The notes under the pieces: generated by a model
What the model saw: the letters and a program-made list of their open reading frames with translations, nothing else
The model's database searches: none
What the model was told of the DNA's origin: nothing
Translations under genes and position numbers: made by a program
Assembly: GCA_003993805.1 (NCBI GenBank)
Contig: RSEF01000004.1
Span: forward strand, 10,414,012-10,478,011
DNA: 64,000 bases
Reading direction: 5' to 3'
Origin: Himantopus leucocephalus
Taxonomy: Eukaryota; Chordata; Aves; Charadriiformes; Recurvirostridae
Part shown: positions 12,191 through 26,075 of the stretch, one piece after another
How the letters are laid out: every line of letters begins with the position of its first letter
Numbering within the stretch: position 1 is the first letter of the stretch

Positions 12191-15171
12191 TGGATCTTTC
12201 ATGTGATGGTCTTTGCAGACCCACACCCACCTCCCTCTCCCTGCATACCTTATGTATGTATATATACATCTGTGCCCCAGAACATCATCCCACAGAATGG
12301 GTAAGGTCATTGGGGATGAAGGCAGAGCTCAGATCTGATGTATGTATCCTTTCTTTAGGTCAGATAAGTTCAGGGCTCATTAACAGATTAGCAAACTTTT
12401 AATTCATTTATTTTTTCCAAAACTTCTGCTCTTCACTATGAAAAATTGCCAGTTGTGATATTTCAGACACTTTTAGAGCCCATATGAAAAGAATTGCCAT
12501 TAAAACTTGGATTTACTAATTTTTTTACAATTAATAGCATCTAAGTCTTCCTAGCTGCCTAAAATTATCTTTTTTATCCTGGGTGCTTTCTGTTATACCT
12601 TTATAGCTTGATGTAGTTAGACTATACCAGTATTTTTTATACCAGTACCAACTATAAAATCTATATGCATCACCTTTATAGCATAAGTAAGGACTGTGGA
12701 ATTATTATGGTTAAAGTACACATCATTAGTGTTGTCTCGCTGCTGCTGGTTTGTGTCTTATGTTGAGAGAGACTAAGAGGTCTAAGGACAAAACAACACT
12801 TTTTTCACCATCCATAGGAATATGAAATTGCATATATTGCTTTAAAATTAGCTATCACATATAAAGTTATATTGTGTATAGCTAAATAATAAAAGTAAGT
12901 GCATTTTTAGGTGCTTTTCAAATGAGGTCAATGAATGATGTGCTTTCAAATGAGTGCTTACGAATTTCCCAGTATTGCTTTGAGCTTATGAAATTCCAGT
13001 GGCAATCCATGGAACAAGGACGAGAAATGTGGCACACACATGCCTAGGTACACATTGACTCACGGTCAATTTAAAAAATGACTAAACATGACTTGAAGGG
13101 CTAATCACATTTACAGTTCACAAAATATTTTTTCACCTGTGTATGAATGCATATTCACGTGAGAAAAATGTTCCGATGAGGATATAGTAAACTATTCATC
13201 TATTAGTTTAAAGTGAATATGTCTTATTCACTGCTAATTTTAATCTGCAGAAACATTAAACTATGTCAGCTGACTCAGTCTTAGACCATAGGAAAGATAT
13301 GGTTCGGTACATGGTTTTCACAGCCTTATTTCCCACTGTTTTCTCCAGTTAGAAGTCCAGTCCTACTTGGTGTGACTGTGTCATGATCCATATCACTTCA
13401 CGTCTTAACACATCCTTTTCCTTCTTTTCTCTAAACATTTTCTTTGCTCCTTTGACTGTCCATCCTCTTCAGCCTCTGGGCAAGTCAGTTTATGCCATTT
13501 CATTCTTCTTTGCCAGTGCCTATATACATCAGTCCTAATAGTATTTATCAACTGTCTTGAATTTACTTACAGTTTATTCATAGTTAGTTTCTTCTTGCAA
13601 AGTTTTTATACTTTGGCATTGTAGACCAGAAATGCAACTGTTTTTTCAGACTTTTCCACATGAACGATAACAGAACTGTGAAAAGGCTAAACTTTGAATT
13701 TCACCTGTTCCTGGAAATTATAGCTACTGTAACCTAAGACAGTGTTTCAGTAACAGTACTGCCTTCTCTGAATTTTCATCCTCTGCTTGGATTTTTGCAA
13801 AACCATAGAAGTAGTCTTCACTACATGCATTTGTTGTATTCTCTGTACCCCACGGGAAGGACAGTACAGCCAGCAGAAGTCATGAGACTTAAGAGGCACC
13901 ATTTCTTGTGCAAACACTGATCCAACCGGAACACTTCAAAAATTTGATCCAGGAGGAGAAGTGATGACTGAGGCTGCTCTCCTTCAGGGTGTCTGTAACT
14001 CAGAATAATAGCTCTTGAGTTATTAGCTGGTTATGTTTGGCATTCATCTTCTGAAGTTACTGCCAAAGGCATATAGGCAGAATAAAGTATAACACCGCAT
14101 TGATAAATACGTGTCATTTCCCCCTGCCTTTCCTCAGAATTGTACAAAATGGAAAGGCATAATTGGAATGTTAGTAAATATAATAGATCAGAATTTATTT
14201 TTGTTTTTTCCCAGCTTGAACCTTTGGAACATCAGACTTAACCTAGACCCGAGTGACTTTCATGTCTGATTTACAAATCTTTCAAATGAAGAATGTAGTG
14301 TGGAAACAAAATAAATGCTTACTTGGCCCTGATTTTTCAGTTATGAGAACTTATCAGGTTAGGAAAAAAAACAGATGAGAAAGCAGGCTGTGCCTGTGAA
14401 GGGAATGAGTTTGTCATCTCGTGAACTGCGCAGCTTCCATTGGCCAGCTGGTGGGATGGGGAGTCTCGTGAGGTCTCATGTGTCTCTTCCATTCCTTTTA
14501 TGTTCCCTGTGCCACTACAAGGTTTGTGCTGTTTTGCTTATTCTTATATTTGATCTACAAAATCTGAGCATGTGACAGCATAAAGAAAAAAAATGGCAGA
14601 GTTACTGTGCGTAGCGATCACATCTCTAAGTTAAATTTCAGATGGTAAAGGAATTCACAATAAAACATTAGTTCCAGTTTATAATTCAGCCTTCCTCTTT
14701 TTCTTTAAGGGGCAAAAGATCTGAGATGCAGATTTGATCTGCATTTGTCTCTGAGTGAGCATCTTTATGAAACACTCGGATCTGACAGAGGCAGGGTTAA
14801 TAGCTGGCAGATATTGACTGGAAAGCTTTTCTGCCTGTCTTCCACCATACATTAAATCATAGTGATGTGCCTTTATTTTAGCCTTTTGATTATAAAGTAT
14901 ATTAAAACCAGAATTAAGAATTTCTTCAACTCTTTTTAATTCACAGTGCAATGTGTGATAAACTATAGTTAAACAAGAACAATTACTAAACAATTTTGCT
15001 AATTAGAAGATGGTTTGCCAAATACGTTACCTCACTTTTTTTCCCTTACTGTATTTTCAAAGAGCAATTAAGAAACGGCCATAAAGATTACTGGCTACTG
15101 TTGAGGAAGACTTAATGGAAAGAGCTGTGATAGTTGCACTGAGATAATATGTACAAATAGAGATGGCAGAA

Positions 15172-15690
15172 GGTAAGAACGGCCATACTGCCTCAAATCA
15201 AAGGGTGTCGAGCCCATGCTCTCCCCAGGAATATGCCAAGGGAAGCGCAGGATCAAGCATGCATTAAGGCTATACGTTTCCATGTCTAGAAATCCATCAG
15301 TACATCCATGAGGATGTCTTAAGCCAAAGGCTGTATCTGTTGGGATTTTGTTTTTATTTTCTTGCCTAAATTTGTGGAATCACTCTTTGGTCAGATGTAA
15401 GCTAATGCCCCAGCAATAGCCCTCCAGCTGAGGTCCCACAGTAGAAAGGACTCCTCCTTTCTATTGCTTTACGCTGATACCCGGTACTTTAATTTGGTAG
15501 CCCTCATTTATTGTATTCAATGCTGAATGGTCATTCTCTTGTCATTTTCTTTGTGTCATTAATGATTATACGGACCTCTGTCTCATGAATTCTTCGCAAT
15601 TTCTTTTCCAGATTGCAGAGTCTTGATTTATTTAGCTGTTCCTTATGCAGATTATTCAGTGCAACTTCAAAAGCTTAGAATTAAAAGTAT
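15172..15690 (-). mobile_element. Ancient CR1-family LINE 3' end, degraded
   Basis: The plus strand has AAGAACGGCCATACTG followed by a degraded CAAATCAAAGGGTG and AGCCCATG. This resembles the complement of old amniote CR1 3' regions as I remember them, where TAAGAACGGCCATACTGGG begins the block. About 350 bp on, CGGACCTCTGTCTCATGAATT and a later TTTTCCAGATTGCAGAGTC match the same consensus in the same order and spacing. The element is therefore reversed, heavily diverged and has no coding capacity. The subfamily cannot be assigned by eye. Confidence 0.65.
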
Positions 15691-16540
15691 GTTTTTCTAA
15701 TGCTAAACGATACTTGATTTGCAGTCATTAATTTGTTCTTGTAGATTAACGTAATGTTTCATTAGCAAGTAAGACACAACTGCAGAGTTACAAATATTTT
15801 ATGACAATTTCAATTATCTATTTTTATTTTATTCTCTGGCAACAAAATCTCCAAATAAATTATTCCCATGCCCTTGATTTCATTTTCATTTCACACACGG
15901 TCAGTGATGTAGATGCCTAAGTCTCTGAGCAGGAGGTAGGAATAGATGATCTCCTGAGACCTCCTCAACCGGCATTATTCTAGGAGTCAATAAAATCTAT
16001 AATAAGTAGTTTTCTTCAGTGATAGCAGAAACATATAAACATAATTATAAACACGTAAACCTGTTCTTTAAAAGGCATGTGAAAGATACCACAGATTTTC
16101 TGCAAAGACAAAACTTGTGAATTTTCATCTAAGCATACCTCTCATGGGGAACAAGCTCTCTAACACAGCAAGCAGGATACTGAACGTTTCTGTGCTCCGT
16201 TTAATCCTACAGCCCAGTTGGCTAGCAGCGGCAGTCCGGTGGCCAAGCAGCCTTTGTGCTTTAGTGCTGCTGTGAAACCACGGAATGAGTTTCTGGTGTC
16301 CTTTACCCACCTGACCTCTCCCCAAAAGGATGTCAGGCTGATTTCTTTTTTCCTAGCTGGTGAAATGTGCTGACATTATTTGTGAAACAAGTGAGTGATA
16401 CAGGTGAGTTGTAAGTTTTATGTAAAAGCCTAAGCATCTGTAGACAAAGTGAAAATAACGTTATCTGTATCCCTCTGGCCATGCGTATTTCAAATAGATA
16501 ACTGGTCCAGGATTTTAATATTACTAAATTATAATGCCAA

Positions 16541-16592
16541 AAAAGGTACTTGCCCTAAATCACACAACATGTAAGAAGGAGCACTGACAGAT
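16541..16592 (-). mobile_element. Possible MIR-type SINE fragment
   Basis: GGTACTTGCCCTAAATCACA then CAACATGTAAGAAGGAGCACTG resembles the complement of the MIR core, recalled as AACTTGCCCAAGGTCACACA then GCTAGTAAGTGGCAGAGC. Matches are interrupted but collinear over about 45 bp. Confidence 0.45.
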
Positions 16593-17879
16593 CACATCAC
16601 AACTGATGGAGCAAACAAATCGAGAGCATTGGGCTAGAGGAGAGAGTTGGGAGCAGAGTCCTGAAGAATATGCTGAAGGAGGAGCAAGAAGAAGAAACTT
16701 CTGGGACCAGTGCTATGTCAGTAATTGGGAAGGAGGTGGCTGTAAGGATGTTTTAATTCACCAGTCTTTGGCTGGGCTGAAGGTGCAAAAAGAGTGGTAG
16801 CAAGGAATGAGGAAACTTGATTGCTGACACCACAAGGAGAAATACCCACGAAAAGCCAGACACAGTGAGGGACAGGTGGTGAAAGGCAGACTAGATATGG
16901 AGCTGGGAAACTCAAAGGAACACAAAAGCAACCAGGTAGTAAACAAAGTTGGAGCCAGAAACAGATCAAACCAACAGCAGCTGACCACAATCACCCTTAT
17001 TTTTGTGGAGTCGCTTTATGGACAAAAGTGTGCGATGATGATTTCGTTCAGGCCTGAAGATGAAATATGCTTTTGGGAGGCAGAGCATGGAGGGTGAGAT
17101 CACTCTGCTTTTCTGGCCTGTTCCCACAAACACGCAACAGAGAATTTGCTCATGGCGATGCTAGAAGCTTTGGACTGAGGATCCGCGGTGTTACAGAGCC
17201 AAATGTATTCAAAATTTCAGGGAAGGTTCTGGGTGTCAAATGCCTGATTTTGGTGAGAAAGACCTGGACCTCCTCAGCTGTAAGTAAGAAGAGAAGCAGG
17301 CTTAAACACAAAGGATCCTCCATGGTGCTTCCAAATGGCTAACAGCAGTTTATCACTGGATTGGAGTTTATAAGAAATAAGTAGCAAATTGTGCAAACTT
17401 CAGGTTTACCACACTATTAGAAGTTAAATAAGTTTCAGGAGTGAAAAGAATATTTTACAAAAAAACCCCTCAATCTTCAAACACTGGTGTCACCAAACAA
17501 CAAATACCAATATATTTCTATATCCAGGAGTATGACTCCTGAAGTCTTTCCAGAAGTACTTATAGCCATGAATTGTTCAACTGTAGAAATGTCTTTTTTT
17601 CCTGTATAGAAAATGCACAAAGGGAATGGGAATGTTTTATAACTTAGGCTTTTAAATAATAAATATATGGCTTACATTCTGTTTGAGATGTTTTGATTTT
17701 TTCGTACTGTGTAATACTGAAGTATACATATTTTTTTTAGAAAGAATTATTTTTCCCTTTTTAAAAAGAATATAAATCCTCAAGAATATGATAAAACATC
17801 ACAGCCGGTTTCTAAATACTTTGCATCTTAATATGGTTGAAGTTAAGGCAGAGAGTAATTTCTGAGTTTTTCCCTTGAG

Positions 17880-18190
17880 CTGCGTAGTTCTTTTCATATG
17901 TAATTATTCTCTGAGTGCATTAGATAATGCTATGGTTCCCACAGCTGTATACACATCTATAAATCATTAATGAGGCAGTTAACTGAAACAAAACTATAAA
18001 AGATTTGCATTACCCGGCAGAACCCAGCCTTAATTGACTTCCAGTTATTTACAATTAATTTTTCCATTTGGAATAATGATTGCAAGCAACTTAGGGTTTT
18101 TTTATTACTCAGGAATTAGATGCTGACTATTCATCAAAAGTTTTTACAGCAGGACCCTGTCAGTGGACAGTAATGAGCTTGAGGTAATCT
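17880..18190. promoter_or_regulatory. Candidate conserved non-coding element downstream of DACH2
   Basis: Contains TAATTATTC, AATCATTAATGAGG, AGATTTGCATTACC (octamer), CCTTAATTGACTTCC and ACAATTAATTTTTCC without simple repeats or coding frames. It lies about 8 kb beyond the DACH2 3' end in a gene-free stretch. Low certainty. Confidence 0.25.
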
Positions 18191-21100
18191 TATTTTTACA
18201 TGCACATGTACACATACACCCCCCCACACACATTGGCAGAGGAGACAGGGGTGGGAGGGGGCGCTTGTAGTAAAATGGGGACAGGAGTCAGCACTAACCT
18301 TTTTTTTTTTTTCTTTTTATCCCATACCTAAGTTTAACAATAATTAATTTCCTTTCTTTATAGCATCTAGCTGAAAGGCAACACAATGAACAGAGCTGGT
18401 TATAGTTCTAGATAGAATAAACTGCATGCATGAAGAGTGAGTATTTATTTCTATCTTTCTATCTTAAAAGACTCTAAGACAGAAACCAGGGAATAAATGA
18501 TGCAAAGGCTGTCAAGTAAATATTAATCCATTATACTGTTTAAAAAATTACTTTTATAGGAATATAGCATGCAAAGTAAAACCTCATTAACTTGTCATTG
18601 TTTGAGTAAGCCACAGAACTCGAGGCTGTGTGTCAAACTCTGGACATACACAACTAAAAGATCTGCTCTCTCTGCCATACAAGCATAACTCTCATTGACG
18701 TTAATGGGCTGAGGATGCGTTCATCAGGAAGGGATGTCACGTTCAAATTCCTAATAAAACTTAAGTCAAAAATAACCAGAGCCTATTTGCAGCAGCTGAT
18801 GTTATCTTTGTTATCTTTCAGTCTTCAATTATGAAAATGCCTAAGCAGATAGATCTCGTCAATTGTAAAGCTGGGCCAGTTCTCTGTTTCTAAATCACAG
18901 CTGTAAAATAAGGAAAATCTTCTGTACTGGGGTGCACTATACTGGAACCACTATCATTGGAAATCAATCATTCTCTGAGACTGAGCAAATGATACCTTTA
19001 ATTATTTCCACTTTCTACCCTTACTGGGTACAAGATACGTAAATGTTTGGGTTTGTTTCTTTCTCTGCGCCTCAGATATAGCTGTCGTGCTGAGGAAGTA
19101 AAATTACCTGCTTTATTTTCTTGTTTCAGAATAAATAATTTTGTTGTCATTTGACTTACGTTTAAGAAGGAAAGGAAAGACTTAGGAAACACTCTGTCTT
19201 TGCTTTCATGAGAATTGGCTAGGTACGCTGCTGCAAGCAAGAAACTGAAAATAAAACCAGTGTCATGAACGCAGAAAAGGAGAGTTGCAATGAGCATTAG
19301 GGGCTTTGATTTTTTGGTAAGTTGTGCAGACCAAAGACATACAGTGGTAAATATGGGAAAGCTTAATTCCAAGTGATGGTAAAGCTAACGGCTGCTTTCT
19401 GCACCTTATCAATGGGTGCCAGTGAAAGGCCGCTATAATTGATGTAGAAAATGTGGGCCCCGTGACAATCAAACGCTTGTAACCTTGAAAGTCTTGCAAT
19501 CTAGTGCTGAAGTAATTTTTTTTCCAGGTTATGTTCTGCTGAATTGTGTTACAATGTGTAGTGTAAAGTAACGTGACAAGACTAGACATGGGTCATTCAG
19601 TCTGTCAGTAATTTAGAGCTTGGCAAATTGGTCCTCCCTCTTCACCAGTCCATGAACTTCACAGATACTTAACTTATTCATGCTACACTAGCTACCGCAT
19701 TATTTTAGCTGGAAAAGCTACTGTGATGTGTGAAATCTGAGAGGCTTTTCTTTTTGAAATTGGGCTGGTACCAGATGAGCAAACAGTATTATTATTTTCA
19801 TTAAGATATCACATCCTGTCAACACATAACATCGGCAATTGCATTTCAAATAACCGCGTGCTTGACAAATTGTATAGCGTAATTTAGACTATCTCATTGC
19901 TGTGTTCATGATCCTTCTTACTGAGCTTGTTTTCCTGGGGTGGGGAAGGGGCTTTTATACTTTTTATAAACTCAGAACTCCAGTAAGTTTTTATGCACGT
20001 AGGCGACAATGATTTTTTTATTTTTTTTTCCACTGGGTGCAACTAGTTCAGTAATTCTAAAACTGAGAAGTCCACCACATTCCAGAAAGTATAAAAGTGA
20101 TCCATCCCTTCTTTCTTACATGGAGTCTGAACAGAGTCCATTACTGCCTGTTTTCAAAACAGTGAAAAAGAAATACCGTGGCTTTGGAGTTTCTTGAGGG
20201 TTTGCTTTGAAGAAGCCAAAAATAATTTCAGGGAAAACAAAACTTTCCTTTGGTGAAAATTTCTGTTTATTTGAAAAGCCATTAACTATCAAAAATATGC
20301 AATTTACTTACCAGCTCTGTTATAAATCAAGAGTCTTAGTCCTGCAGTGTTTCTCATCACAATAGCAGACTTCTCATTTTTCTGTGTCTCCTTGCAGTAT
20401 TATGAGCCTGGCCTGGTTTTGATTTGGTTTCAGAGCCAGCATCTGTGAATCAGGTCTGTGAATTAAACACAACTGCTTTTTGCTTTTTCCTTTTATTTTT
20501 TTTCCAAGTTAGTAGGAGCTGAACATAATAAATATTAGAAGAAATAAAGAATTACAGTCAGGGTGTGAGGAATTCATTTTTTCCTTTGCAATGGAATCTC
20601 AGTATTAAACTACCAGGAAAAAGCCATGAAAGGAATCAGTGGTTTTTCCACTGCTTTGCACATTGTAGAGTCATTTCAACATGTGTAATGTAGGTGTCAA
20701 ATGCTAATAAATCAGCTGTCAAATGCTATCAGATGCTTACTTTGCACAGGTGTAAATGATCATGTAAAATGCAAAGCACTGACCTGACACCAAAAATCTC
20801 TGAGTACCGTTTCTGTCCTCACCAGTTTTATAGAACTGCTAAAAAAAAAAAGTCCAATAGGGAGTTTATTCCTTGTTAATTAAGTTACTAGGTTTTTTTT
20901 TTTCTGTTTTCTTACTGTCTGGGATGTGGTTCCTCTCCCCCCCCCACCCCCCAATTGACACCAAGGGAGAGAATGCAACAATTTATATGGAATTGCTTTG
21001 GACTGGTCTACAAAGAAAAATATGTTTCATAATCATATTACGAATGATAAAGCATTTTTCCTGCCAAAACATCTCTGTAAGTGCCCCAGCATCATCAACT

Positions 21101-24100
21101 GATGGCAGCACAGCTCTGGGAATAAACAGACTTTCAGCTAATGGCAGAAATCATCAGGGGAAACACAAAACAGGTATTTCTTCCTGATACAGAATGACAC
21201 ATATGATTAAAGTTAAATTCCAAATCCTACTGGTACTGGAGCGAATTAAAGTTTATTTTTCATTCCTGTTTATTCTTTCTTCTCTTTTTAACTAATTCAT
21301 CTTGTTTCATTTAATGCCAATGTTTTTTCCTTTCTATTTGGCCACTTTGGGGGGCGCGGGGGTGGGGAAACAACAGTTCAGTTTAGGCATGTGGCCTTTT
21401 GGTAACGAGATTAAAGCGTTAGGCAAAGCCCAGATCCTAAAACGCGAACAATGCGGGCAGCCCGTGCCTGTATTCAACCCTCCAAAGGTAGGGGTCAACG
21501 TACTATGACCCCAACCACTTCTTTGCCTCTCCAGCAGGAAGCTGCTGGCACAGCCCAAAAGGTGTCTGTGCCCTGGTGCCGTGCGTACTTACATGGGATA
21601 CTGTGACACTCAACTGCTTAATGCATAATGTTTACATAAGGCTGTATACTTCAAAAGCACTCTTAATAACCTTAATATAAGATACATGGTATTGCAAGGC
21701 TTATTATGAAGGAACTGTGATACAAACTTTACTATGCTGAAACCATGTCTTCACCTAACAATTCAAAATGACCAAGTTTCTATCCATTATCTTATTTCAG
21801 ACTTTCTTGTGAAAAATAAATACATCTGTCTCACTGTTGGCTGACTGAAGCACACAATGATTAATTAGAGCAGAGCTAATTCTGTGTAGTTCAGGATGAA
21901 CTTGCCAGTTCTCTGGCTGTTTCATCTCCACCATTCGTCTGACTGATCAAAATTTATTCCAGAATACTGGGCACTTGCTCTGTTACCAGGAGCAGCAGGT
22001 ATAGGTATGGCCTAACCTGTCTGAGATAGACTGTTGGTTTTAAAAATAATGACCTTAAACATTACACCGGGCTGTCCCAGTTGTGCTGGCACAGCGCTGG
22101 ATTGCTCTTAGAGGTAAGATTGCAGTTAGTCAGGCAGATACAGTAGCCGCAGAACACAAACTGGGAAACTAGGGCAGCCATCATGGCTTTGAGGGAGCAG
22201 GAAGGTGAGCAGTTACATTTTAGGGACAGCAAAAACTTCTCCTTTTCCCACAACTAACCCCTCTTGTAGACAGCAAAAGCAAAGAACTGATATAGAGTGA
22301 AAGGGATCTACTAAGCAAATACACATTTCAATGTCATTTTTGAAAAAGAAAAACCAAATGTCTTTTAAAAAAGTTTAAATATAAAAGATCTAATTTGTTA
22401 AGTATCAGTTTTCATAAGAGCATTTTAACATATGGTGCTGTATTTACTTTTGTAATTTTGGATTATGTCAACAAAATCACATAATGAAGACATAGCAAAA
22501 TCCTACTGTATTTATAACTGGAACTCAGAATAATGGGTGTTCTTATTTATTTTCAAAAACAAGTTCCAAAAATAGTATTTGCCCCTAACTTTGATAACCA
22601 CACTCCAAAGTTCATGCAAAGGAGGATCTATTGAGATGCCAGCGTTAGCTGGCCAACAGAAGCAGAAATGGATGATGGGCTAATGGAAAGTGAGCAAGCA
22701 GCAGCAGTTGTGCTGTGCTGACACTGAGTTGGCTTGTTTCAATTGATTTCTTTGATGTACAAATATAAAACTGTAGTAATTCTAATTAATCTATAAATTC
22801 ATCATTTAAAAAATACTTGTTTCTTCTCCCCTTCCATCCCAGCTTCAAATCATCAAAGGCCCTTATTTGCAGACAGAACTAAAGTAAAAATTTTTATTAA
22901 TAGTGATTTTACAAGTGCCTAAACATTTGTGGTATGTATGACAAATGATGACAGCACATGACCTGGCTTTAAAGAAGCCTCTGTAAATTCCTTTCTGTCT
23001 CCCTCCCTCCCTCCTCACCCCAGCAAGGACCAGCAGCACAGGCAGGATGCTGCGGTACCGCAGCAGGAGGGAAAGCGGGAAGGCTCTATCTCAGTATTGC
23101 TGCCAAAGGTAGCAGATCCTCAGCCCAGGGCTGGCGAGGCTGTGAATTATCACGCTTGTAGTTTAGGGCTAAGTCTGTGCACATGAACACACCCCTGCGC
23201 ACCGGAGTAGCCGTGGAGAGCAGCTGAGGCCATGAAGGAAATTCATAACAATTTGGGTTAGCCCACATTTTGTCATGTTACCAAAAATATTCTGTAAATA
23301 AATATATTAATGGACCACTTACCTGTAGATAGCAATTACTTAAACCAGCATTCAGCTTTTAATGCAGAGGCATGCATTTCTAAAGGGGAGTGTTCTCGCT
23401 GTGTATTACTATAGATCCAGATTTTAAATTGAGATTGGTCACTATTGATTCTGTTAAAGTTTATTACGATAGCAGCCTGCATTACACTGGATTCATAAAA
23501 TTGCTGAAATACATCGCCCATTAACCTGCCTGTGTTTAGCCAAGATCACCTTGTGTCCAGCTAACACCAACTTCATTGGCATAATGCCATTTCAAAGGCA
23601 ATTTATAAACAAGGAGATGCTTTGTAGGAAACTGGAGCTGCCCCAGAGGCAGATGCAGCGGGGCCGCGGGTGCCGCACCCCAACCTCGGCAGTGCCCCCC
23701 CCCAGCCTGCAAACACCCAGCTGAGCTTCCTGCAGCACATGCGCTGCATTAAAATGGGTTTTCAGTGTCCCTCCGCTCCGCCACTTTTAGGAGGTGCTGA
23801 GGACACAGGCACAGCGCAAGTCCTGCTCCTCTCAGGAATTCTCATTTGAAAACAAAATGCAAAAGCCAACACCTCAAAGAGGTGACGTCCCTCTTGGGCT
23901 GCCAGCACTGCAGCCAGCTGGGGCTGCTCAGCTCACTGCCTCACACGAGGAGCATGGTGAAGGCTGAACACTCTCCTCCTGAGATTGTTCCACTGTTTAA
24001 AAGACAAGATGAACAAGGAGGGTGAGAACTGTAGCTGAATGCGAAATTGTGTCCATGAGAAATCAAAAAAAAAGCTCAACATCGCCTGTGTTTGCTGGGC

Positions 24101-26069
24101 TGTACCACCAGGCAGGAATGAGATCATGGGCCTGTGCAGCTTTCTGAAAGCAGCACATGCCCACCTGTACTGGACATGGAACCCCAGAAGACAAGGAAGG
24201 TTACTTTCCTGCTCTTTATAGCTTCGTTTTAGATATGAAAGACAATTAATTCTTCCCTTAGTCTTGTCTTGTCTGAATAAACAATCCCATTTCCTTCTGC
24301 CTCTGAATGACATGATCAGTGAAGACCTAGAAGATATTACATGAAAGCAATTTCCTCATTTTCCTGCCTTTTGTGCTCAGTTGCAGTGCCTGGAGCTAGA
24401 CAAAGTCTACTCTGAGGCTCTGTACACTGCACGGAGGAAAAAAAAATCACATGCCATGTCAGACCTAATCCCTGAACGTCGGTGTGTGGGGTGGGCAAAG
24501 GCCGTGCCCTGACCCACAGCGCTGCAGTGCGCGACTGGTGCCTGCTCTCAGTCCCTGGTGGGAAATGGCTCCTCGGCTCTACGATCACTGTCCCACATTC
24601 TGTACTGCAGCAGTCAGAAACAACTACGTAACAGTTTTTGGGTCAGAGGTAGAATTAAATTAAAACCAAAATTGCAATCTGCACTTTTGTATGAAGTATT
24701 GAATCATAATTGGCCAAACCCATTGCTTTTTCTGGCTTTAATAGGTTTCTCCAACAGAAAGCGTTAGTTACAAGTGTGCATGTTAGGTTGAGCTAACACA
24801 TAAAAAGCTCAGTGTCTTGGTTTGTCAATATTTATCAGGAGCTACTCAGTAAGGACTTAACAACAGATTTAGTGTCTGAAGTTTATCACTTTCCTAAATC
24901 TCATTTGCCAGTACTTTGACATTTAAAACTATTCTGGGAAGGGCAAATTAGAAATCAATGACGTGCTCATCAACCCAGTATCAATGCAGCCCTAAGCTCA
25001 GCCATTGATGAAAAAAAAGCTAAAATTGCCTTTATGGAGACTGCAGAAAAATGCAAAAATGCTTCCACTTCAAAGACTGAAATATTTAGTTACTTTAAGT
25101 CTTTCTAAAATGCATCAAAGAGCGCTCTTCAAAATCTGCAATTCACAGGGGCAACACCAGAGTTCGGTCAGCCAGTCAGAAATGCTGCAGGACCTGAAGG
25201 ACTGTTTCAAGTCCTTTTCAAAAACAAGATTTAGAAATAAGGTCCAACCCTCATTTCAGAAAATCCTGATGTAATAGCAACTACAGTTAATAAATAGTCA
25301 AAGGTAGAATTTAATTTCAGGTGCTGCAGTGTTTTACTCACACATGAGCTTTCATTAAGAGTGTGGGAGCACTCACAATGCCTCATGCTCCTGTTTCTTC
25401 CTATCATTCAATTTTTATTGTTTAATCAATGCCAGTGTGCTTAATACAGTTATTAGAATGTTTGCAATAAAAATACTATGGAATAACACCCTGTTTGTAC
25501 TTTGAAAGACTATTCTGATAACTAGTTTGATCAGCTGTAAAACAGAAGCCAGCATTTTTTCTTGAACTGACATCTGATTAAGCTAAAAGTTTTCTTTTTT
25601 AAACGAAGAATCAGATGATGCTTTTCTGCTGTATTACATAGCACAGTTTGAAGCTACACTTTGAAAGTTAGCAGAAGTCCGTTAACCAGAACAAAAATAT
25701 CTAGTGATAAAAATAAATGAAATTTTGGACGCTAGACATACAGATACAGATAGCAGTATACATAATCATAGGAAATATATCCCCCATAGATCTATTTGAA
25801 GGTCTTTTTTGTTTTTAAGTGACAGTGATTTAATAGAGGGCATGTGTGTGTAAACGTAAGTATGTGTATACAAACATGAGTTTGTAAGTAAATAAGCATT
25901 GTGCCTATGACCCATGAATGGAAGTAGAGAGTGAGCAGGTGATTACCTAATTCCACTTGACTCAAACCAGCTTTCAGTCCCCTCTTTTCAGAAAGGAATG
26001 TTTCAGTTGCAAAGTTCAGAATTTGGAACATACAATAATTAGGAAAATGTTTAATACCAACCCACCCTC

Positions 26070-26075
26070 TTTATT
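26070..26075 (-). terminator. Candidate DACH2 polyadenylation signal
   Basis: AATAAA on the minus strand, the first canonical hexamer after the stop codon, about 560 nt away. A GGGTGGGTTGGT stretch follows immediately, which is the right composition for a downstream GU-rich element but sits closer than usual. Cleavage would be expected at roughly 26,040-26,060. Confidence 0.35.

Larger units (their letters stand above)
2586..15171. other. Intergenic DNA
   Basis: Gene-poor, AT-rich sequence. It holds the short tandem repeat at 4,673, a G-run at 8,980, a moderately GC-richer stretch at about 10,480-11,130 and a MIR-like fragment at 12,133. No exon with convincing splice signals and family similarity was recognised. 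Confidence 0.55.
15691..26069. other. Intergenic DNA downstream of the DACH2 3' end
   Basis: Gene-poor sequence with a MIR-like fragment at 16,541, a C-rich run near 20,937-20,953, GC-rich patches at about 22,990-23,110 and 23,640-23,780, and a near-repeat TGTCAAATGCTA at 20,695 and 20,717. Open frames up to 126 codons (23,933-24,313) have no recognised domain. In human the region beyond DACH2 is also a long gene desert (recalled), so this fits. Confidence 0.55.

Noticed and set aside
18860..18915. MIR-like GGGCCAGTTCTCTGTTTC and CTGTAAAATAAGG
   Set aside because: The matching pieces are too short and the middle does not align; weaker than the two fragments reported.
23933..24313. 126-codon minus-strand open frame
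   Set aside because: No family resemblance, an opposing frame overlaps it, and it is of a length expected several times by chance in 64 kb.
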